A DNA stretch of 50,084 nucleotides, from the NCBI RefSeq assembly GCF_001984095.1, contig NZ_LYVQ01000010.1:1-50084 (forward strand), in the 5' to 3' direction. Within the stretch, counting starts at the first letter, position 1. Each line of letters starts with the position of its first letter. The notes beneath the pieces are model-generated. The model was not told the origin of the DNA and did not search any database. It worked only from the letters and a program-made list of their open reading frames with translations. This document shows positions 7,201 through 15,495 of the stretch, in pieces. Position numbers and translations under genes: made by a program. Source of the DNA: Pelomonas sp. KK5. Lineage in GTDB: Bacteria; Pseudomonadota; Gammaproteobacteria; Burkholderiales; Burkholderiaceae_C.

Positions 7201-8877
7201 ATGGCCATCACCGAGTTCAGCAGTGGTCCCGAGCGCAGGCAAGTTGGCTTCGTCGGGGACATGCCTGCCGACGCTGTGGAGGCGTTGAAGCGCCGCGGGC
7301 ATGAGCCCTATCAGCTACGGACGAGCGATCTCTCGCAGCGCTTCTTCCTGGGCCGCACGTGCGCAGTTGTGCTGACTCAGCAGGTCGAGTCGCCAAAAGG
7401 CATCTATCGCGAGTTGGAAGCCTTCGCCGGCGCCCTGAATCACGACTGCCGGATCTACGTCCGCTGGGCCCCGGATGGCCAGGCCAAGGAAGCCTTGCTG
7501 CGCTCGCTGAACAAGCTGAAGCTGCCACCCTCCGGCTACAACCGCCGCGAGGCAAAGTTCTTCTACGGCGACTGGATCGATCACGATCTCCCCTTTGTCT
7601 ACGCACCCTTTGTTCATCTCGTCGATCCCAACGCGAGCTGGGACGAGTTCGCCAACACGATCGTGCACAACGAGGCCGGCCCGGCACCCTACGACTCGCT
7701 GAAGATTGAGGCGAGCGACACCGCCGGCAAGCCCATCGATATTGGGGACGAGGCGGACCTGCTGATACGGCGAGCGTTCCACAACTGCGAGCGGGTCTGC
7801 CTCTTCGGCAAGGGCAACGGTCTCTCCGGCGTCGGCGCGTACGAGGGATACGCCTACCTGCGCGACGGTGAGCTGGGCGGCACCTGGCCGTACAAGTTCT
7901 TCGTCAAACTCGGCGGACGGGTCAAGGTAGCGCGCGAGTTCTACAAGTATGGAACAACCCTGCTAGAGAACGTGCCGTTCCACCTCGGCCCGCGGCTGCG
8001 TCGTGAACGCTGCGTGCTCGGTGCGACCCACGGCCTAATCGTCAGCGACTTCGTGTTAGGAGCAGAGACGATTTGCGAGAGCGCCCGTGAGGGCCGTGGC
8101 GTATCGGCGATCGCCAACCTGTTTAACGTCACGTTGCTTCCGTGGCGTCGGGCGGCAAAGGAAACACCACTGCCATTGGGCGACTACCTGCTGAAAGAAA
8201 TATTGAGCAACGAGAAGGGGCAGCCTCGCGCCGTTCCTGATCATCGTGCTGAGCGGTTACAGGCTTTCGGTGCCTCCGCCACGATCGCCGACTTGCTCCA
8301 GGTCGTCAGAGACATGTTGCCCAGCACACCGGTATTGACAGGTATGGTGCACGGCGACCTGCACGCGACCAACGTGCTGGTCCGCGGCAACGATGCCGTG
8401 GTCATCGACCTGGAACGTGTGAGCACGGACGCGCCGCTGCTCTTCGACGCAGCCAACCTTGAGGCGGGTCTTTTTGTCGATGGCTTCATCAAAGATCGGC
8501 GCAGCGCCAAGGACATCTTGGCATCGCTGGCCCCCCTGTATGAAGTCGAAGCCTTCGAGAAGGACGACCATCACTGCGATCCGTCCAATCCTTCCGCCTG
8601 GTTCATGGACAGCATTCGACAGATTCGGATGCAGGCCAAGCAGATGGAGTGTGTCAAGCTGCAATACGCGTGGATGCTCGGCGCGGTCTTCGTCAAGAAG
8701 GCCTGCAATCCGGATGACTTTGCCGCCGGCGTCGAAGGAGCCCACTTCGTGACGTTCGACGAGATGCCCTCGAATTGGATGACGGCTCGCGAAGCTATCC
8801 GTACGCTGACCTACATCGTGGGCGAGCGGATCCTCCTTGGCCTAAGCTCTAGAGAGTCCACCGGAGCCCCAACGTGA
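7201..8877 (+). CDS. Phosphotransferase-like protein in the ubiquitin-like operon
   Basis: A 558-residue protein starting one base after the E1 stop. Residues about 165-480 look like an aminoglycoside-phosphotransferase/kinase-like fold. A candidate nucleotide-binding lysine is K236 in PYKFFVKLGG, the catalytic loop is HGDLHATN at 384-391, and the metal-binding segment is VIDLERV with Asp403. The N-terminal 150 residues contain an alpha/beta segment (RQVGFVGDMPADAVEALKRRGHE) resembling a receiver-like or Rossmann region but are not assigned. It may belong to the ternary-complex-associated domain (TCAD) kinases described in bacterial conflict systems; I am unsure of that. Substrate unknown. 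Its GTGA overlap with the next gene places it firmly in the operon. Confidence 0.7.
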   Translation: MAITEFSSGPERRQVGFVGDMPADAVEALKRRGHEPYQLRTSDLSQRFFLGRTCAVVLTQQVESPKGIYRELEAFAGALNHDCRIYVRWAPDGQAKEALLRSLNKLKLPPSGYNRREAKFFYGDWIDHDLPFVYAPFVHLVDPNASWDEFANTIVHNEAGPAPYDSLKIEASDTAGKPIDIGDEADLLIRRAFHNCERVCLFGKGNGLSGVGAYEGYAYLRDGELGGTWPYKFFVKLGGRVKVAREFYKYGTTLLENVPFHLGPRLRRERCVLGATHGLIVSDFVLGAETICESAREGRGVSAIANLFNVTLLPWRRAAKETPLPLGDYLLKEILSNEKGQPRAVPDHRAERLQAFGASATIADLLQVVRDMLPSTPVLTGMVHGDLHATNVLVRGNDAVVIDLERVSTDAPLLFDAANLEAGLFVDGFIKDRRSAKDILASLAPLYEVEAFEKDDHHCDPSNPSAWFMDSIRQIRMQAKQMECVKLQYAWMLGAVFVKKACNPDDFAAGVEGAHFVTFDEMPSNWMTAREAIRTLTYIVGERILLGLSSRESTGAPT

Positions 8878-9404
8878 AACGCGGCAGAATCAACCTGAAA
8901 GCCGAGGTCGCCTCTCGCGGCGGCGTGACCGATCTGCTGCAGGAGCCGGGCGATGCGGTCTTGATCCAGCGTGGTGTTCCTCGCTGGCTAGTGATCAAGT
9001 GTCCCTGCGGATGTGGCGAGGAGATCCCTGTCAATCTTGACAAGCGCGCCGGGAAGGCTTGGCGGCTGTACCGCGACGCCAGCGGCGTCACGCTCTTTCC
9101 ATCGGTGTGGCGGGACACCGGGTGTGAAGCGCACTTCATCATCTGGCGTGACCAAATCGTCACCTTCGGCGGCGGTACCAGCTCGGCGAATTCGCCAGGA
9201 CCATCGCTGGACGTGACGGACCTGGCCCGGCGCGTCCTGGCAATCTGGCCCGAAGGCGCCCTTGTGTCTTATGTCGAGATCGCCGACCGGCTCGGCGAGA
9301 TCCCCTGGGACGTCCAAGAAGCCTGTTGGCGGCTCGTGTCAGGCGGCCTACTGGTTGAAGGCCGGGGCGATGCGCGTGGCACTTTCCGCAAGGTAAGGGC
9401 GTGA
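8874..9404 (+). CDS. DUF6527-like zinc-binding protein, last gene of the operon
   Basis: A 176-residue protein with a compact Cys cluster (IKCPCGCGEEIPVNL) and the segment TLFPSVWRDTGCEAHFIIWRDQI. This fits DUF6527, a family repeatedly found with bacterial E1/E2/JAB operons. The C-terminal third (about 110-175, LARRVLAIWPEGALVSYVEIADRLGE...) looks like a small winged helix. The GTG start overlaps the preceding stop (GTGA). In this context it could be a target, an adaptor or an E3-like factor; the role is unproven. The operon probably ends here, since 92 non-coding bases follow. Confidence 0.75.
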   Translation: MKRGRINLKAEVASRGGVTDLLQEPGDAVLIQRGVPRWLVIKCPCGCGEEIPVNLDKRAGKAWRLYRDASGVTLFPSVWRDTGCEAHFIIWRDQIVTFGGGTSSANSPGPSLDVTDLARRVLAIWPEGALVSYVEIADRLGEIPWDVQEACWRLVSGGLLVEGRGDARGTFRKVRA

Positions 9405-9496
9405 CGCAGCATCACATATCCATCCATCGACAAAGCTTTCGGACCTAAACATCGAGTCACCCGATCACCCCGAGACACAACGGAGAGGACAACATC

Positions 9497-10051
9497 ATGA
9501 TTTCTAGCAATGCCAAGAGGGCGGCTGTAGCAATGGCCATTGGCGCGCTATGTATCGCCAGCGGGAGTGCAATAGGCAGTCCCGTGTACCAGTTTCAACT
9601 GAACGGCGACTACCACGCGAGCTGGCAGCTGCCCGCGTCAGCCACGCCCAATGATGTCTTCGTGGGAGATTCGTTCACCGTCTGGGACGTCGCCGGTACC
9701 TACTCGAACGCAAGTGCCGGGCTGGCGGACCTAACCTTCTTCAATTCGGCACGCGGCGGCGGCTTGGGCATCTACGACGTACACGCGGCATTGAATCTGC
9801 TGTCGACTGACGGCGCACAGCTCTATAGCGGCACCGAAGCAGAACCGCAGTTCATGCTCGGTACGTTTCAGCTGACCGAGTATCAAGGCAATGGCCGGTA
9901 CACCTTAACGGTGTCCGACATCAACACCATTCCCGAGCCCGCGACTGCGGCACTACTGGTGGTCGGCATCCTGGCACTGGCGTGTCAGCGTCGGCGCCTG
10001 GTTGGAGTGACCGTAACTCCGTCTGCGTCGTCGAAAAATATCGGCATGTAA
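9497..10051 (+). CDS. PEP-CTERM sorting-signal protein
   Basis: A 184-residue secreted protein. It has a signal peptide (about residues 1-27: KR, then a hydrophobic AAVAMAIGALCIASGSA stretch), a 110-residue unknown extracellular region and a PEP-CTERM signal (IPEPATAALLVVGILAL then CQRRR). Exosortase EpsH would cut this signal and release or anchor the protein, often together with exopolysaccharide. About 20 extra residues follow the basic end, longer than usual, which may mean a small frameshift near the terminus. An AGAGGAC ribosome site precedes the ATG. No exosortase is in the window, so it would rely on the host's. Confidence 0.8.
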   Translation: MISSNAKRAAVAMAIGALCIASGSAIGSPVYQFQLNGDYHASWQLPASATPNDVFVGDSFTVWDVAGTYSNASAGLADLTFFNSARGGGLGIYDVHAALNLLSTDGAQLYSGTEAEPQFMLGTFQLTEYQGNGRYTLTVSDINTIPEPATAALLVVGILALACQRRRLVGVTVTPSASSKNIGM

Positions 10052-10127
10052 GACTACATCCCAAGGTACATCTACACCAAAGGAAAGTGCAGACCTGATT
10101 TAAAGGAGGTCGCTCCCTGCACCGAAG

Positions 10128-10437
10128 CTATTCCATCACCCGGCCTCTGCCCGAGGACCACGGCCTTCTGGCTACCCAAGACGTGGCGCCTTTGCGTCCA
10201 TAGCGCTCAGAGTGCGGCACCTCCGCGGTGACTAACATTCGATCTCCGGCTCGTAGGTGATATGTCGAACCGAGCATCGTGAGTGAGCCACATCTGTCCA
10301 TCAACGAGCAGAATGTCGGAATCGTACGGGTTTGAATGAACAGGGACCACCTGCTGAGAAGCCCATTGGCACTCGACTACCTCGGTGTAGCCCTTGACAA
10401 GCGCCTTCTCGCGAAAGGCATCAAAGTCCGCAGCCAT
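10128..10437 (-). pseudogene. Cupin-domain protein with a frameshift
   Basis: The first part (MAADFDAFREKALVKGYTEV... to GQMWLTHD) is a typical small cupin N-terminal half. Near 10255 the match leaves that frame and resumes in another as LRAGDRMLVTAEVPHSERYG then WVARR, which is the usual cupin C-terminal half, ending at a TAG at 10128-10130. Together the two frames make about 100 residues, the normal family length. The ATG overlaps the 3' end of the exonuclease gene by 17 bases. It is either a recent pseudogene or a sequencing error. Confidence 0.72.
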
Positions 10438-10969
10438 GTTTGCCCCCGCCGGTGTCATCACCCGACGACCCGCGACCCGCCGATTTCTCGCTTGCGTCGG
10501 CATCATGCAGGAACGCGAATCGGTTGGCGCGCGCATCGTGCAACGCATGATGGCTCCGGCGGCCGTAACGGACCCAGTAGTCCTCAATCCGGCGAGGGTC
10601 AAGAACGCTTCTAATTGATTCGCCCTTGACCCATGCCGGCTTCACCAGGGACTCCTCATCCCTGATCAAGTAAACAATCAGTTCCCAGTCTGTTGGATGA
10701 TCGACGGAGACGATCACGGGAGCCTCGGCAGCGAACTGAGCGAGCCATGCTCTGAGCGCTCGAGAGATCTCGGCTTCAGTACCCCTGCTCGCTGATGCAG
10801 TACCCAACTGAGGCACGACCGCGATCCGAGCGAAGTCTCCGCATCGATCAAGGTCCACGTCAGTCCGCTCCATATAGAACTCGCGACCGTCGTCGCTGAC
10901 AACGCCAACCGACAAAAGCTCGCAATCCAGCAGGTCCGTGAATTCGGTATCGGCAAAGAGTCTGATCAT
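10421..10969 (-). CDS. DEDDh-type 3'-5' exonuclease
   Basis: A 182-residue protein related to the small DEDDh exoribonuclease-like family (DUF5051 type). It carries the Exo I motif LFADTEFTD (Asp7, Glu9), an Exo II-like VDHPTDWELI with acidic residues, and the Exo III motif HHALHDARANR with the His and Asp expected of DEDDh enzymes. The last 30 residues, Gly/Ser-rich, look non-conserved. ATG 10969 was chosen because the family begins right before the DTEF motif. The gene follows the membrane-protein gene by 7 bp. Substrate (RNA or DNA) is not determinable here. Confidence 0.78.
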   Translation of the reverse strand: MIRLFADTEFTDLLDCELLSVGVVSDDGREFYMERTDVDLDRCGDFARIAVVPQLGTASASRGTEAEISRALRAWLAQFAAEAPVIVSVDHPTDWELIVYLIRDEESLVKPAWVKGESIRSVLDPRRIEDYWVRYGRRSHHALHDARANRFAFLHDADASEKSAGRGSSGDDTGGGKHGCGL

Positions 10970-10976
10970 TGGGCCT

Positions 10977-11678
10977 TCAACCTGAGCGGACATCCCGCAT
11001 CGCCTCACGCTGCGGTGCGTCGACTAATTTCAAGACTTCTAGATGCGGCAGCCGCCCGGGTCCGAAATGCCAGGCCGTGCGCGAAGCATAAGTACCGAGT
11101 AGCAGAAAATTTAGCGCGCCGAGTTCAACGCAAAGCAACGGGCAATCTCGACATGCCGCTTCTGCGACCACGAATGCCATGCATGCGGCCACGACGGCGC
11201 CGACGATGCACACCGACCGGCCTGCGAGACTCTGCATCCTTGTCGCAGGCTCGATACGGAGATCACCGTGCCGATCAATAACGCAAGCCCACGAGTGGAC
11301 AGCCCGCTTCAGCTGGCTGGTGTTCAATCGCCGCGATTGCACCGCATGGCGCAACGCCTGCAAGGTCCACGAAGGTAGCGATAGGCCGAACTCGACTTGA
11401 CCGCGCGTCCGATCGGCAATCCAGATCGCATCCGCAAGCGCTTCAAGCTGGCCCAATCCAATGCCGCGCAACCGTTCTGCGCTTCGCCAGTATCGAAAGG
11501 CAAGCCTCGGACAGGTCAGCCATTGGCCCACCGAAAGTGAGAACGCCAGCACGCGATCACGGTGCCGGATCAACGTATCGATCGGCCTAGCACCGTCTGA
11601 GGCAAGTACCCGGTCAAGCTCACCGAACAGGAAGGCCAGCGCTCTCGCCTCCGCAGCCTTGTCGCCTTCGTTGTCCAT
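10977..11678 (-). CDS. Hypothetical membrane protein
   Basis: A 233-residue protein I do not recognise. The first 150 residues are soluble-looking and Arg-rich. Two hydrophobic stretches follow (about 154-172, SVCIVGAVVAACMAFVVAE, and 180-197, CVELGALNFLLLGTY), suggesting a hairpin anchor. It lies 8 bp after the XRE regulator and 7 bp before the exonuclease gene, so the three form one tight operon. Soluble sensor, membrane hairpin and nuclease is an arrangement seen in some defence modules, but that reading is inference only. Confidence 0.55.
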   Translation of the reverse strand: MDNEGDKAAEARALAFLFGELDRVLASDGARPIDTLIRHRDRVLAFSLSVGQWLTCPRLAFRYWRSAERLRGIGLGQLEALADAIWIADRTRGQVEFGLSLPSWTLQALRHAVQSRRLNTSQLKRAVHSWACVIDRHGDLRIEPATRMQSLAGRSVCIVGAVVAACMAFVVAEAACRDCPLLCVELGALNFLLLGTYASRTAWHFGPGRLPHLEVLKLVDAPQREAMRDVRSG

Positions 11679-11686
11679 TCGAAGCC

Positions 11687-12109
11687 TCAGCTACCGTCCA
11701 TGATTTCGGACTCCACGGCAGCCGCGTCCGCCTGCGATGCACGCTGGGCCAAAGCGCGGTAGGCCTTCAACACAAGTGCTCCATGTCCCTCGTTGGAAAT
11801 CGTCAAACCATGCCGCCGGACGAGTGCCGACACGAGCATCACACTCGCACCGAGGCGCTCAAGATCCCAGTCCTCGGAGTCGTCGCTTCGCGCGGTCCCA
11901 AATAGCAGGTACCTGACATCGATACCGAGCCGAGCGACCTGCTGCAAATAGCCCGCGTCAAAATTCGCGCCGGTAGCTTCATAGCGGACCTGCGTCATCC
12001 TGGTCACTCCGACCCGAGATGCCAGCTCCGCCTGGCTATAACCCAGCCGGGTGCGCTCATCCTTGAGCCGCGATCCGATAGTGGTCAGCGGCTGCCGTTC
12101 GAACTTCAC
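11687..12109 (-). CDS. XRE-family transcriptional regulator
   Basis: A Cro/C1-type helix-turn-helix near the N-terminus (RLKDERTRLGYSQAELASRVGVTRMTQVRYE), followed by about 80 residues without a recognised domain. I chose the GTG at 12109 because AAGGA lies five bases before it. ATG starts at 12163 and 12172 are possible but would place two strong palindromes inside the coding region. It heads the operon with the membrane protein and exonuclease and diverges from a second XRE gene, so autoregulation at the intervening palindromes is likely. Confidence 0.78.
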   Translation of the reverse strand: MKFERQPLTTIGSRLKDERTRLGYSQAELASRVGVTRMTQVRYEATGANFDAGYLQQVARLGIDVRYLLFGTARSDDSEDWDLERLGASVMLVSALVRRHGLTISNEGHGALVLKAYRALAQRASQADAAAVESEIMDGS

Positions 12110-12120
12110 AATCGTCCTTG

Positions 12121-12153
12121 ACCTTTTGAAAAGGTGATCTAAATTTCGATCAC
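12121..12153. promoter_or_regulatory. Two palindromes between divergent XRE genes, candidate operators
   Basis: ACCTTTT-G-AAAAGGT (12121-12135) is a perfect odd-centred palindrome. GTGATC and GATCAC (12134-12139 and 12148-12153) form a second inverted repeat that overlaps it at the edge. They lie just upstream of the GTG start at 12109, where the leftward promoter should be. XRE regulators usually bind such sites to repress their own operon. Confidence 0.55.
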
Positions 12154-12271
12154 GTCCCAACATTAGGTCCATCGTGGATACACGTCAAGCGGATAGCAGA
12201 CGCGAGCGACGCGGGCAAGAACGCCCACGGCGCGCCAGACATTCGCCGAACGCCTGATCCCCGCAAGCAGC

Positions 12272-12667
12272 ATGGCGCGCTTCACTGATCCATCCCAGAT
12301 GCCAGTCGACGCGCCGTCCTTCGGCGCACTGCTCTTTGGCCTACGCACAGAGAGGCACCTGTCACAGGCGTCGGCAGCGCGGATCTGCGGAATCAGCTCG
12401 GCCTACCTCAGCGGCCTTGAAAACGATCGGCGGCCGCCGCCGCCAGCACGGACCACCCTGCGCCTGGCCGAGGGCCTCGGTCTGGCAAAACGCGAGACTG
12501 CGCTCTTGCTCACGGCAGCACGCCGCGAACGCAATCCGCTTGCCATTGCAGACCTTCCGTCCAGCGTGGCTCAGCTGGTTGAAGCTCTCTGCCGGCATGG
12601 CCATGTCCTACCTACCGAACTGATCCGCGATCTCCAATCGCGGGTTGAGGAGGTCGCCATGAACTGA
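12272..12667 (+). CDS. XRE-family DNA-binding protein
   Basis: A 131-residue protein with a clear Cro/C1-type helix-turn-helix at about residues 20-65 (LRTERHLSQASAARICGIS, then AYLSGLENDRR) and a helical C-terminus. Its ATG is 162 bp from the divergent XRE gene's start. It ends before a possible terminator and the transposition genes, so it could be an antitoxin-like regulator or a controller of tnsABC. No partner toxin is recognisable next to it. Confidence 0.75.
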   Translation: MARFTDPSQMPVDAPSFGALLFGLRTERHLSQASAARICGISSAYLSGLENDRRPPPPARTTLRLAEGLGLAKRETALLLTAARRERNPLAIADLPSSVAQLVEALCRHGHVLPTELIRDLQSRVEEVAMN

Positions 12668-12681
12668 TCAAAACCCACCAA

Positions 12682-12710
12682 GCAGGCTCCCGAAAGGTCC
12701 GAGAGCCTGC
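12682..12710 (+). terminator. Hairpin between the XRE gene and tnsA
   Basis: GCAGGCTC and GAGCCTGC form a perfect 8-bp stem around a 13-nt loop, 14 bases after the XRE stop codon. No T-run follows, so intrinsic termination would be weak. It could instead be an attenuator upstream of tnsA. Confidence 0.4.
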
Positions 12711-12833
12711 CCGTGGGGCCGAGGAGGAACCTCAGCGTCTGCAAAACAAGAGTAGCACCTCCTCCGCCACAGTCAACGGGCCTTCACTGTCAGGTGAACG
12801 ACCGGCAGGCATGTCGTGTCGGCAGGAGTTGCT

Positions 12834-13589
12834 ATGTCGAAAGAAGCCGCTTTTGGCAGCGATGCCTGGGCGGATTGGGTCTTCCAATCACCGCCCGCAC
12901 GCGACCCACGTGGACGGTCCCGCGCCACACAGCGATTCGCGCCTCGATTCGATGGCAAGACTGTCTGGGTTGAAGGCACCGAGCAAGGAGCGGCCTACGC
13001 GCTCGACTACTTCCAGAGAATCGGACTGGTCCTACGCTGGAAGGCCCAGCCATTTGAATGGCTGCCCCAGTCGGCGCCGAAACCCCGCATCCCTGATTTC
13101 CTCGTGGAAATCAGAAGCAGACAACGTCTCATTATCCAGTCGAAGTCAAAAAAGTACCTGACGCCGCTTGTGGCCGCCGAGTTCGAAGCCGAACGAGCCA
13201 CAGCCCTTGCAGCTCAGGTCCTTCACACCGTATGGACTGAGGATCGGCCGTTCACACGACCGGCCAGAACCCTTTTCTTTCGATTGCGTGGTGCGCGCAA
13301 TACGGGCTACGAACCGCATGCCTTGCGTGCACTGACGGACCACGTGCGTGCATGCCAAAGGTGCACTGCGGGCGAACTATCGACAGCAGGCCACGAACCC
13401 GCGCTCATCCTGGTCGCGGTACGACAAGGCCTCGTCCACATCAGACTGACGGAGGACTTGCATGAGCGATCCATTGTCTCCACGACCCCCATCACTGATG
13501 GCCTCGGCTTTCTCCTGGGCTCCGGGTTTGACGCTCAGAGTTGGTGGAACAGTCTGTCAAATCGTCAGCTTGATCGAGCCGGGGCCTGA
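12834..13589 (+). CDS. tnsA: TnsA endonuclease of the Tn7-like transposon
   Basis: A 251-residue protein resembling TnsA, the restriction-enzyme-like subunit that cuts the 5' ends of the transposon and makes cut-and-paste movement possible. The catalytic pattern is visible: acidic residues around 47-50, PDFLV with Asp88, and IQSKSKKY with Gln102 and Lys104. ATG 12834 follows GGCAGGAG with good spacing; an in-frame GTG lies at 12816. The 3' end overlaps tnsB by up to 128 bp in another frame, which is unusually long. It would work with TnsB and TnsC. Confidence 0.85.
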   Translation: MSKEAAFGSDAWADWVFQSPPARDPRGRSRATQRFAPRFDGKTVWVEGTEQGAAYALDYFQRIGLVLRWKAQPFEWLPQSAPKPRIPDFLVEIRSRQRLIIQSKSKKYLTPLVAAEFEAERATALAAQVLHTVWTEDRPFTRPARTLFFRLRGARNTGYEPHALRALTDHVRACQRCTAGELSTAGHEPALILVAVRQGLVHIRLTEDLHERSIVSTTPITDGLGFLLGSGFDAQSWWNSLSNRQLDRAGA

Positions 13590-15495
13590 CGAACGCTCAC
13601 ATCCGCTTGCCGTGCTTCGGCACTGGAGCACCGGCGAGTTGAAGACCGAGTCTCTGGAGCGGCTGGCAAGCCTGAAGGACTGCGGCGAGCTGTCGATCAT
13701 CGATACGCCCGAGTCCATGGAAAGCATCGTGGACCTGGTGTCGCGCAACGATGAGGAACGACGACAGTTGCTAGTCCTCCCACTTGATGGCTGTAGCGAT
13801 GCCACAGTTCGCGAGACCGCAGTAAGGATCAGATGGCTCCGTGCGCTGCATGACATCGGCTACTACGGATTCAAGGCCTCGCAGCTCTGGGCCATGGACA
13901 TTCAGCACCTGGCTCAAAAACTCAGCCTGCCGGTTCGCACGTCTGTCGTACTCGCCGGCTGGGAAGCCCGAGGGGCGAACGATGCCTCGGCGCTGATACC
14001 CGGATTCAGTCGAAGGGGCGGCGCCAACCAAGCCCGTATCAACCCGGAAGCAGACGAGTTGCTTGCGTCTGTCATCGTGGATGCTCGAAACGGCAAATAC
14101 CAACTTCGCCCGTCCAGCGTGTACTCGGAATTGCAGCACCGTATCGACAAGAAGAATCTCGAACCGGACAGGCGCTTCGCCGTCCCCAAGCCAAGCCTAA
14201 GCACCGTCACGCGACGCTTCCGGGGTCAGGTCAGCACCTACGAACGGGACGTGGCCCGGCTGGGCAAAGGCCCCGCCGACAGACTGCATGAGGCCACAGG
14301 TGTTCGACGCAATGTTGGCGCCCCGGGCTTGGTCTACGAGTTCGATGATCTGGACAGCAAAACCTTTGTCATCGACGAAGTGACGGGCCTGGGTTGGGGT
14401 CGGCCTTGGATCACCGCGGGGGTGGATCAGCACTCAAAGTTTCCGGTCGGTGTTCAGTTTGACAACAAGCCCCGCTCCGCCTGGTCGGCCATCTGCGCCC
14501 TGGTCAACTCGATCGAAGTCAAGGACATGACTGCCTTGGGCTTGGGTGGACTCGGACTTCAATGGGAGTCGTATGGCTACCCCTGCGGAACCATTTTCGA
14601 CAACGCCACGTACAACGACGAGCGATTCGTCAGCCTGGACGCTGACATCGCGGACCCTGGATGGGCCCGACCTTTCAAGCCTCGTGACAAGCGTGAGATC
14701 GAGTACCTCAACAGGCAGACCGTCGCCTTCTTCAGGACCCTGCCTGGCTGGCGCGGCCCTCTCGATGATCCGGACGCTCTCAAGGAGGGATTGGAATCCG
14801 CGGTCATGTCGCTCGAAAAGTTCCGCCGCCTGTACTTCAAATGGTTGCTCGGTGACTACTCGAACTCACCCATGAGCAACGGCCGCACGCCGCGAGAGAT
14901 GTACACCGAGGCCGGGCAAATGGACCTGCGCGCGCGCATGCCACCTGATCCTCGCAGGTTGCGCCTGCTGAGGACCATCCCGCTCGGAAGCGGTCTGCGA
15001 TGGTCGAGCAGTGGAGTTCGCACCATGGGTCTCGTCTATCAGAACGAAGAGCTGTATCGCCGCTGGATCCGGCGACCTGGCGGCAGGCTTTTGGTTGATG
15101 CACGAATCGATGCAGAGGACATCAGTCAACTGTTCATTTCGATACCGGGCACGAATGAGTTGCTCATCCTTCCCTGCCTAAGCCAAACCTACGCGCACCA
15201 CATGACGCTGTACCAGCAAAAGCTGGTGCTCAAGCTTTGCCGGCAAAAGAAGTTGACCCATCCATCCCTTACAGAGCTCTTTGCAACGCGCCACGAACTG
15301 GCCGCGATGACGGCCAAGTTACGCGTGAGCGGAAAGGTCCGTGACCGCCGTCGCGCCGTCCGGGCGGGTGCGGTGCCGAACGGATCCAAGCCGTCGACCA
15401 AGACTGAAGCTGTACACGACCTGCAGCAGGCTTACGAAGATCTTGACGCTGTCGAAGTTTCGGAAGGAGCCGTGGGATGGGCGATGCCGGCATGA
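13462..15495 (+). CDS. tnsB: TnsB transposase (DDE/rve integrase family)
   Basis: A 677-residue DDE transposase that binds the transposon ends and makes the 3' cuts and strand transfer. The retroviral-integrase-type core starts near residue 290. The catalytic residues are an Asp in YEFDDLD (295/296), Asp380 in GTIFDNATYND and Glu412/414 in RDKREIEYLNR. Helix-turn-helix DNA-binding segments precede it and a basic C-terminus follows, which in the family contacts TnsC. The start may be 13462 or ATG 13498; both overlap tnsA. It overlaps tnsC by 19 bp. The repeats at 396-484 and 45915-45964 are its expected sites. Confidence 0.9.
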   Translation: MSDPLSPRPPSLMASAFSWAPGLTLRVGGTVCQIVSLIEPGPDERSHPLAVLRHWSTGELKTESLERLASLKDCGELSIIDTPESMESIVDLVSRNDEERRQLLVLPLDGCSDATVRETAVRIRWLRALHDIGYYGFKASQLWAMDIQHLAQKLSLPVRTSVVLAGWEARGANDASALIPGFSRRGGANQARINPEADELLASVIVDARNGKYQLRPSSVYSELQHRIDKKNLEPDRRFAVPKPSLSTVTRRFRGQVSTYERDVARLGKGPADRLHEATGVRRNVGAPGLVYEFDDLDSKTFVIDEVTGLGWGRPWITAGVDQHSKFPVGVQFDNKPRSAWSAICALVNSIEVKDMTALGLGGLGLQWESYGYPCGTIFDNATYNDERFVSLDADIADPGWARPFKPRDKREIEYLNRQTVAFFRTLPGWRGPLDDPDALKEGLESAVMSLEKFRRLYFKWLLGDYSNSPMSNGRTPREMYTEAGQMDLRARMPPDPRRLRLLRTIPLGSGLRWSSSGVRTMGLVYQNEELYRRWIRRPGGRLLVDARIDAEDISQLFISIPGTNELLILPCLSQTYAHHMTLYQQKLVLKLCRQKKLTHPSLTELFATRHELAAMTAKLRVSGKVRDRRRAVRAGAVPNGSKPSTKTEAVHDLQQAYEDLDAVEVSEGAVGWAMPA

